Assembly (NCBI RefSeq): GCF_001685025.1
Contig: NZ_MAYU01000001.1
Coordinates: 813,971 to 877,970, forward strand
Reading direction: 5' to 3'
From: Bacillus sp. FJAT-27225
Lineage (GTDB): Bacteria; Bacillota; Bacilli; Bacillales; Cytobacillaceae
DNA length: 64,000 nucleotides
Part shown: one piece after another, positions 58,413-64,000 of the stretch
Layout of the letters: each line of letters starts with the position of its first letter
Position numbering within the stretch: the first letter of the stretch is position 1
Notes under the pieces: generated by a model
Databases searched by the model: none
Told to the model about the DNA's origin: nothing
The model's input: only the letters and a program-made list of their open reading frames with translations
Made by a program: the position numbers and the translations under genes

Positions 58413-58976
58413 ATGAAAAGACTTGGAATTGATATTGACGGGACAGTCACCTGTCCTTCGAGTATTTTGCCCTATATTAACCGTGATTTTAAAGTAAATG
58501 TAACACTGGATGATGTAAAAGAATATGATTTGCTGCATCTTGTCCCCGATGTGCCTAGGCAGCAATTTTCTACGTGGTTTCAAGGAGCAGAGCCTGAAAT
58601 ATACTCTGGTTCTCCCCTTGCAGAGGGAGCGAAACATGTGCTTTCCAAATGGAAGGAGCAATTTGAATTATACTTTATTAGTGCTAGAGCCACGCACTTG
58701 CTTCATGTTACGGAAGAATGGTTCACCAGGAATGAATTGGAATACCATCATATCGAATTGATTGGCACCCACAATAAAATTGCAACGGCAAAAAAATATA
58801 AAGTCGACTTATTCCTTGAAGATAAACATGATAATGCGGTTGCCATCCATGAAGAATGCGGAATCCCCGTCCTCTTATTTGATACTCCCTATAACCGGGA
58901 TCCAATCCCAAAAGGAGTCATAAGAGTGAAGAACTGGGAAGAAGCCGCACGATGGGTAGCAGAGTGGAGAAAATAG
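58413..58976 (+). CDS. yqfW: HAD-family nucleotidase-like protein YqfW
   Basis: The 187-residue hydrolase has the HAD nucleophile motif DIDGTVT (Asp7 and Asp9), motif II in FISAR, and the acidic motif IV FLEDKHDNA. It fits the 5'-nucleotidase (NT5C-like) branch. The substrate is unknown. AAAGGAG precedes the ATG at 58413. The 52-bp repeat array begins 42 bp after its stop codon. Confidence 0.9.
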   Translation: MKRLGIDIDGTVTCPSSILPYINRDFKVNVTLDDVKEYDLLHLVPDVPRQQFSTWFQGAEPEIYSGSPLAEGAKHVLSKWKEQFELYFISARATHLLHVTEEWFTRNELEYHHIELIGTHNKIATAKKYKVDLFLEDKHDNAVAIHEECGIPVLLFDTPYNRDPIPKGVIRVKNWEEAARWVAEWRK

Positions 58977-59017
58977 GCCCGGCTCAGCAGTTGATCTTAG
59001 GGTCCGTTCAGTTGGCT

Positions 59018-59637
59018 GTTGCCAGGTGGTAAAAAGTCCACTAACGCTTAGTTCGTGGATGAATTGACGGTTGCCAGGTGGTAAAAAGTTACTAACGCTT
59101 ATTCGTGGATTAATTGACGGTTGCCAGTGGTAAAAAGTCCACTAACGCTTAGTTTGTGGATTAATTGACCGTTTGCCAGGTGGTAAAAAGTCCACTAACG
59201 CTTAGTTCGTGGATGAATTGGCGGTTGCCAGGTGGTAAAAAGTCCACTAACGCTTAGTTCGTGGATGAATTGACGGTTGCCAGGTGGTAAAAAGTCCACT
59301 AACGCTTAGTTCGTGGATGAATTGACGGTTGCCAGGTGGTAAAAAGTCCACTAACGCTTAGTTCGTGGATGAATTGACGGTTGCCAGGTGGTAAAAAGTC
59401 CACTAACGCTTAGTTCGTGGATGAATTGACGGTTGCCAGGTGGTAAAAAGTCCACTAACGCTTAGTTCGTGGATGAATTGACGGTTGCCAGGTGGTAAAA
59501 AGTCCACTAACGCTTAGTTCGTGGATGAATTGACGGTTGCCAGGTGGTAAAAAGTTCACTAACGCTTAGTTCGTGGATGAATTGACGGTTGCCAGGTGGT
59601 AAAAAGTTCAGCAACGCTTAGTTTGTGGATTAATAAG
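59018..59637. repeat. Tandem array of twelve 52-bp repeats
   Basis: The copies start at 59018, 59070, 59120, 59171, 59224, 59276, 59328, 59380, 59432, 59484, 59536 and 59588. Copies 5-10 are identical, while copies 2-4 and 12 carry small indels and changes. Each copy can fold as a hairpin (TCCAC ... GTGGA, inner TAA/TTA around CGC). The unit is not a multiple of three, so it does not code. No spacers separate the copies. Confidence 0.95.
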
Positions 59638-59650
59638 AAATTTTCCACAT

Positions 59651-59680
59651 AAAAAAACAGCCAAAGTTGGCTGTTTTTTT
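59651..59680. terminator. Bidirectional terminator between the array and zur
   Basis: AAAAAAACAGCCAA pairs with TTGGCTGTTTTTTT. It serves zur and probably the yqfW transcript. Confidence 0.9.
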
Positions 59681-59685
59681 ATGGT

Positions 59686-60108
59686 TTATAGCACACAATC
59701 CGGGCAGCGGCCATAAATCTCAAACTTATGGCCAGAAACATCGTACCCTTTTAAATCCTCGCTCAACTCGCTCATTGGACAAGTTCCCAGCTCTTTTGTT
59801 TTTCCGCAATCAAGGCAAATGAAGTGATGATGATGAGAATGCCTTGAACAGGTGAAGCGAAAATGCTTTTCACCCGATAGCTCAGTCGTTTCCAAAATGC
59901 CAAGCTCCGCAAACAAGGACAAATTTCGGTATATCGTGTCAAAGCTTAGGCCTGGATAATTTTGTTTCAGACGGTCCAGGACATCTTTTGCGGTCAAGTA
60001 TTTATCACTATCGGAAAACAGCTGCAGCATATCCTCGCGTTTTCCGGTATGCTTATAACCCTTTTCCTTTAAATAATCAAGAGCTTCATCTACATTCATT
60101 TCAGTCAC
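59686..60108 (-). CDS. zur: Zinc uptake regulator Zur (Fur family)
   Basis: The 140-residue repressor has a winged helix (about 10-85), the His-rich metal site [11 protein letters not shown], and two CXXC pairs (CLDC and CPDC) for structural zinc. It represses zinc uptake genes when zinc is sufficient. It overlaps znuB by 4 bp (ATGA), so the operon is znuC-znuB-zur. Confidence 0.95.
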   Translation of the reverse strand: MTEMNVDEALDYLKEKGYKHTGKREDMLQLFSDSDKYLTAKDVLDRLKQNYPGLSFDTIYRNLSLFAELGILETTELSGEKHFRFTCSRHSHHHHFICLDCGKTKELGTCPMSELSEDLKGYDVSGHKFEIYGRCPDCVL

Positions 60109-60959
60109 TCCTTCCGCCCTGTCCGCAAGGTAAGGCCCATCTTTTTATACATAATGGCCAGTAAAAGGATGCCAATAGCGAGTAACACAATTGTGCCACC
60201 TGGAGCCAGGTCCAGATAATAAGCCGCAAACAAGCCGCCAATAACCGAAATTTCCCCGAAAACCACAGATAAAACAATCGCCTGCTTAAAACCTTTAGCA
60301 ACCCTCATACTTGCGGCAACAGGCAATGTCATCAAAGACGATACAAGCAGGACACCAACAATGCGCATGGAAGCAGCAATGACAAGGGCTACCATGACAA
60401 TAAAAACAAAATGAATCGCATTTGCAGGTATTCCTGAAGCCCTTGCATGGTCCTCATCAAAGGATAGCAGGAACAGCTCTTTATAAAGAAGGAAAATCAC
60501 AACCGCAACGATAACTGCAATAATTGCAATTATCATGACATCCGCCCTGCTGACAGCAGTTACACTACCAAATAAATAACCAAACAGATCAGCATTAAAC
60601 CCGTCGGCCAGTGAAATAAATATCACACCAATGCCAATACCGCCCGACAAAATAATCGGTATGGCAAGCTCCTGATAATGCTTATAAACGGCTCTCAATT
60701 TTTCGATAAACAATGCCCCGCCTACCGAAAAAGCCATCCCCATATACAAAGGGTTAATTGCACCCGAAAGACCGAACTTTTTTTCAAGAAGAAGACTTGC
60801 CGCTATTCCTGAAAGAGTTACATGGCTCAATGCATCGGAGATGAGCGAGAGTCTTCTGACAACAATGAAGACACCAAGCAACGGGGCAATTATGCCAATC
60901 AAGGCACCTGAGATAAATGCGTTTTGCAAGAACTCATATTGAAATATACTGCTGATCAT
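60105..60959 (-). CDS. znuB: Zinc ABC transporter permease
   Basis: The 284-residue ABC-3 family permease has about eight membrane helices and [27 protein letters not shown], the family coupling region. It forms the metal channel with the ZnuC ATPase. It overlaps both neighbours by 4 bp. The substrate-binding protein is not in the window. Confidence 0.95.
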   Translation of the reverse strand: MISSIFQYEFLQNAFISGALIGIIAPLLGVFIVVRRLSLISDALSHVTLSGIAASLLLEKKFGLSGAINPLYMGMAFSVGGALFIEKLRAVYKHYQELAIPIILSGGIGIGVIFISLADGFNADLFGYLFGSVTAVSRADVMIIAIIAVIVAVVIFLLYKELFLLSFDEDHARASGIPANAIHFVFIVMVALVIAASMRIVGVLLVSSLMTLPVAASMRVAKGFKQAIVLSVVFGEISVIGGLFAAYYLDLAPGGTIVLLAIGILLLAIMYKKMGLTLRTGRKE

Positions 60960-61732
60960 TTGCCGTCCTCCCCGTGATGGTGATGGCTGAGCTGATGGAC
61001 ATCGTAGCCGTAAAATTCCGATAATCCATTCTTCGCTATTTTTTCAAACTCACTTGATTCACCATGAAAATGGAGGTACTTATTCAAACACGCAACATGG
61101 GTGACTGCCTGTGACACCGTCCCAATGTCATGAGTAACAAGCAAAAGCGTAATCCCCGCTTTTTTGTTAAGTTTTTCAAGCATTTTATAAAAAATGTCCT
61201 GCTGCCTCTGATCGACCCCGACAGTCGGCTCATCAAGGATAAGCAGTTCAGGGTCACTGACAAGTGCTCTGGCAATAAACACCCTTTGTTGTTGCCCACC
61301 GGACAATTCACCTATATTTTTATCGGCAAAGTCAGCCATCCCAACTGAGGTGAGGGCCTCCCGGACTTTCTGTTTTTCTTTTGCCTTCATAAAACGAAAC
61401 AGGCCGATTTTTCGAACAAGTCCACTGGAGACTACTTCCTCAACAGTCGCCGGAAAGCCAGTGTTGAAGGAGTTTGCTTTTTGAGATACGTACCCAATCT
61501 TCTCCCACCCATCAAATGATCGAAGTGGTTCTCCAAATAGCCGGATTTCTCCTGTTTGGGGTTTTAATAGCCCAAGGATCAGCTTAAGCAGAGTTGATTT
61601 TCCTGACCCGTTAGGCCCAACAATGGCCAGAAAGGCCCCTTTTGGAACACTGAGATTTATATTTTCAAGGACTTTTTCTTTTTCATATCGAAAAGAAAGC
61701 CCGGTTATATCAATTACAGGCATATTTGCCAT
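60956..61732 (-). CDS. znuC: Zinc ABC transporter ATP-binding protein
   Basis: The 258-residue ATPase has Walker A GPNGSGKST, signature LSGGQQQR, Walker B LLILDEPTVGVD and the switch His in VTHD. The C-terminus is His rich ([13 protein letters not shown]), which fits zinc handling. The start at 61732 after AGGTGATAAT is chosen; the frame extends to 61768. It is the first gene of the operon. Confidence 0.95.
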   Translation of the reverse strand: MANMPVIDITGLSFRYEKEKVLENINLSVPKGAFLAIVGPNGSGKSTLLKLILGLLKPQTGEIRLFGEPLRSFDGWEKIGYVSQKANSFNTGFPATVEEVVSSGLVRKIGLFRFMKAKEKQKVREALTSVGMADFADKNIGELSGGQQQRVFIARALVSDPELLILDEPTVGVDQRQQDIFYKMLEKLNKKAGITLLLVTHDIGTVSQAVTHVACLNKYLHFHGESSEFEKIAKNGLSEFYGYDVHQLSHHHHGEDGK

Positions 61733-61756
61733 ATTATCACCTATTAACAAATCAAT

Positions 61757-61775
61757 TTTAAGAATCATTCCGATT
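61757..61775 (-). promoter_or_regulatory. Possible Zur box upstream of znuC
   Basis: On the minus strand AATCGGAATGATTCTTAAA matches the left half and centre of the Bacillus Zur box (AATCGTAATNATTACGATT), but the right half is poor. Confidence 0.35.
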
Positions 61776-61902
61776 TACGTTTTGTAGTATACCCCACCGC
61801 GAATGGATTGTAAAGCCTCTGGCCTTGATTAAACTTTTTCCAAGAAATTGTTGGCACTGTTTGGGATTTCCCCTCATACAGTAAGAAAGGGGAGTGATGA
61901 AA

Positions 61903-62160
61903 GTGAAACTGTTCGAAAATATCATCAATCATAAAATAAACACAATAACTGACAAGGAATTGTTGAACTATGCCAATCAGTTTGGTATCGCGATTAACCA
62001 AAAACAGGCAGGCCAAATTGCCGAATACTTACGAGGCAGGCAGATAAATATTTTTGACAGCGCACAGCGAACTGCTATTATCAAGGAAATTGCGAAAATT
62101 GCAGGCCCTGATACAGCAAAAGAAGTGAATAAGCTTTTCCTACAATTTACCAAGTCGTAA
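61903..62160 (+). CDS. yqfT: DUF2624 protein YqfT
   Basis: The 85-residue helical protein fits YqfT/DUF2624 (MKLFENIINHKINTITDKEL). The GTG at 61903 is 9 nt after AAGGGGA and gives the family N-terminus; GTG 61894 and ATG 61897 are alternatives. No motif suggests a function. It is convergent with nfo. Confidence 0.85.
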   Translation: MKLFENIINHKINTITDKELLNYANQFGIAINQKQAGQIAEYLRGRQINIFDSAQRTAIIKEIAKIAGPDTAKEVNKLFLQFTKS

Positions 62161-62164
62161 AAAA

Positions 62165-62191
62165 GCCTCCCTGTTCCAATAGCAGGGAGGC
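62165..62191. terminator. Bidirectional terminator between yqfT and nfo
   Basis: GCCTCCCTG pairs with CAGGGAGGC between the convergent genes. Confidence 0.85.
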
Positions 62192-62198
62192 ATTCATT

Positions 62199-63092
62199 TT
62201 AAGCGAGGGTAACAACCGGTTTTAAGCTTGGATCAAAGATTTTATTGCGAAGCATTTCAATCTCATGCTTATAAGGAGGCTTCTGACTTTTCTTATCTTC
62301 CCCCACATACGGAGTTTCAAGGATTTTAGGCACCGACATAAGCTGTGGATGGTGGACAATATAGCTGAGGGCATCAAAACCGATATGCCCAAAACCTATA
62401 TTTTCGTGGCGGTCCTTTCTCATTCCGATAGAATTTTTACTATCGTTAATATGAAGCACCTTTAGCCTGTCGATCCCGACAATTTTGTCAAAATCATTTA
62501 GGACACCATCAAAATCATTGACAATATCATATCCGGCGTCATGGGTATGGCATGTGTCAAAGCAAACAGAAATCTTGTCACTGTAATTTACACCGTCAAT
62601 AATCATGGCCAGCTCCTCGAAATTCTTCCCGCACTCCGATCCTTTGCCGGCCATCGTTTCCAGAGCTACCTGAACGTTTTCTTTCCCAGTCAACACTTCA
62701 TTTAAGCCCTCGACGATTTTTTTTATTCCTGTCTCCGTTCCAGCTCCAACATGGGCTCCTGGATGAAGGACAATTTGTCTGGCGCCTATGGCTTCCGTCC
62801 TTTCAATTTCAGAGCGAAGGAAATTAACCCCTAGCTCAAATGTTGCGGGATTTGTGGTATTTCCTATATTAATGATGTATGGAGCATGAACTACAATATC
62901 ACCGATTCCATGCTCTTCCATATGCCTTCTGCCGGCCTCTATATTCAGATCCTCAATTTTTTTTCTTCTTGTATTTTGGGGAGCCCCTGTATAAATCATG
63001 AATGTGTTGGAGCCATAGGAAACGGCTTCCTTACTGGCCGCTAGCAGCATTTCCTTGCCGCTCATCGATACGTGAGAACCAATTTTCAACAT
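62199..63092 (-). CDS. nfo: Endonuclease IV (AP endonuclease)
   Basis: The 297-residue TIM-barrel enzyme cuts DNA at abasic sites. Zinc ligands lie in [38 protein letters not shown] and HINDSKN. The start at 63092 gives the length of B. subtilis Nfo, which protects spore DNA with ExoA. Confidence 0.96.
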   Translation of the reverse strand: MLKIGSHVSMSGKEMLLAASKEAVSYGSNTFMIYTGAPQNTRRKKIEDLNIEAGRRHMEEHGIGDIVVHAPYIINIGNTTNPATFELGVNFLRSEIERTEAIGARQIVLHPGAHVGAGTETGIKKIVEGLNEVLTGKENVQVALETMAGKGSECGKNFEELAMIIDGVNYSDKISVCFDTCHTHDAGYDIVNDFDGVLNDFDKIVGIDRLKVLHINDSKNSIGMRKDRHENIGFGHIGFDALSYIVHHPQLMSVPKILETPYVGEDKKSQKPPYKHEIEMLRNKIFDPSLKPVVTLA

Positions 63093-63126
63093 TTTCCCCT
63101 TCTCCTTCATTCAGCAGTTAGTGCCG

Positions 63127-64000
63127 TTATTTCCTCTTTAATCTATTTTGGCGCTTTCTTACCTTGGCTATTTCTTCATTTATTTTTTTCTTGTACCCAG
63201 GCTTTACTTTTCTCGGCGTTTTGACTATCGACCTCGCAATTTTGTCAGTCTCATCTTCCTGCTTCTTGCGGGTTTTTCGCTTATTGCGGTCGCCAATTTC
63301 AACAAGTCCATCTTTGCTAACGTCAACATGCTTGAAAACAATACCCATTTTCTCAAGACGGTTCAAGGCATCTTCATCGGAAGTATCATAAACAGTCAAG
63401 GCTGTTCCGGAAAGATTGGCCCTTGCTGTCCTTCCAACCCTATGGATATAGAAATCGAGGTCTGTTGGCAGCTCATAATTGATGACATGGCTAACCCCTT
63501 CAATATCAATGCCCCTAGCGGCCAGGTCGGTCGCAACGATGTATTGATAGTCCAAATCCTGAATCTGTTTCATCATCTTCTTGCGTTCACGCGGATTAAG
63601 ATTCCCATGTACCCTGCCGACCTTCATCCCTTTTTCAATTAAATAATCGGCAACCTCATCAGCCATTTTTTTCGTGTTTGTAAAAACAATCGCAAGATAA
63701 GGATTAATAACTTGGAGGACATTGAAGACAATTTCCTTTCTGCTCTTATGCCTTGAAGGCAATAGCAAATGCTCCAGGTTTTCCGCGGCTTTTTTTCTTG
63801 GATCAATATGAATATATTTCGGATTCTCCATATATTTTTTCAGGAAAGGTTTCAGCTTTTCAGGAATCGTTGCCGAAAACACTAGCATTTGCAGTTTCTC
63901 GGGCATCCTTGATGCAATCCTGTCAACATCTTCAAGAAAACCCATATCTAGCATTAAATCTGCTTCGTCCACTACCAATGTAGTGGCTGTATGGACAAAC
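63127..64000 (-). CDS. cshB: DEAD-box RNA helicase CshB (5' part beyond window)
   Basis: The frame is open to the window edge, giving about 291 C-terminal residues. Motif II is DEAD, motif III SAT, motif IV VFTNTK, motif V ATDLAARGIDI and motif VI HRVGRTAR. The basic C-terminal tail (KTRKKQ, KPGYKKKINEEIAKVRKRQNRLKRK region) binds RNA. The relative in B. subtilis (YqfR) helps in cold adaptation and RNA folding. Confidence 0.93.
   Translation of the reverse strand, partial: FVHTATTLVVDEADLMLDMGFLEDVDRIASRMPEKLQMLVFSATIPEKLKPFLKKYMENPKYIHIDPRKKAAENLEHLLLPSRHKSRKEIVFNVLQVINPYLAIVFTNTKKMADEVADYLIEKGMKVGRVHGNLNPRERKKMMKQIQDLDYQYIVATDLAARGIDIEGVSHVINYELPTDLDFYIHRVGRTARANLSGTALTVYDTSDEDALNRLEKMGIVFKHVDVSKDGLVEIGDRNKRKTRKKQEDETDKIARSIVKTPRKVKPGYKKKINEEIAKVRKRQNRLKRK

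Noticed and set aside
59018-59637. CRISPR array
   Set aside because: The whole 52-bp unit is repeated without variable spacers and no cas genes are present.

Overview
This is a chromosomal segment of an endospore-forming, naturally competent member of the Bacillaceae. The gene order follows the yqhV-to-yqfR part of the Bacillus subtilis chromosome: efp-papP-aroQ-yqhR/yqhQ-yqhP, gcvT-PA-PB with its glycine riboswitch, yqhH-yqhG, comGA-GG, yqgX-yqgU-yqgT-glcK-yqgQ-gluP, the pst operon, pbpA-yqgE-sodA, yqgC/yqgB, yqfZ-ispG, yqfX/yqfW, zur-znuBC and yqfT/nfo/cshB. The ribosome binding sites are purine rich (AGGAGG type), TTG and GTG starts are common, and nearly every transcription unit ends in a clear intrinsic terminator. 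I would place it near Bacillus/Mesobacillus but cannot name the species. Most genes lie on the minus strand.

Left part, 1-16600. A cut-off secreted protein, a diheme cytochrome c, an orphan LuxR-type response regulator and a small membrane protein precede the conserved efp-papP-aroQ-yqhR/yqhQ-yqhP block. After the YqhO patatin comes an accessory stretch with spore photoproduct lyase (splB), a possible 33-residue ORF, a large lipoprotein of unknown function and a B12-dependent ribonucleotide reductase gene (nrdJ). mntR, which in B. subtilis lies between yqhO and lipM, is absent here. nrdJ is the most striking item. Its reading frame is broken into four exons by three ORF-less group I introns of 377, 321 and 340 nt, and the second exon is only 30 nt long. 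The P1 pairing with a U.G at the splice site, the conserved core elements and a terminal G can be read for all three. Joined, the exons give an intact 852-residue enzyme. Two NrdR-like boxes 33 bp apart lie upstream.

Middle part, 16600-42900. lipM and yqhL are followed by the glycine cleavage operon under a tandem glycine riboswitch, the helicase-like yqhH with yqhG, an Fe-S-type ArsR-like regulator with a 15-bp palindrome upstream, the seven-gene comG pseudopilus operon, aroK, a 420-nt structured repeat element, yqzE, a MidA-type methyltransferase, yqgX, yqgW, yqgU, yqgT, glcK, yqgQ, gluP, an inserted L-lactate dehydrogenase gene, a DUF92 protein, a 5-formyltetrahydrofolate cyclo-ligase gene and rpmG.

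Right part, 42900-64000. The pstS-C-A-B-phoU phosphate operon is preceded by an exact four-hexamer Pho box and has a terminator after pstS. Then come pbpA, yqgE, sodA, an Fnr-type regulator with a C-terminal CX2CX4C cluster motif, yqgC, yqgB, yqfZ, ispG, yqfX, yqfW, a twelve-copy array of a 52-bp repeat, and the znuC-znuB-zur zinc operon. The window ends with yqfT, nfo and the 3' part of cshB.
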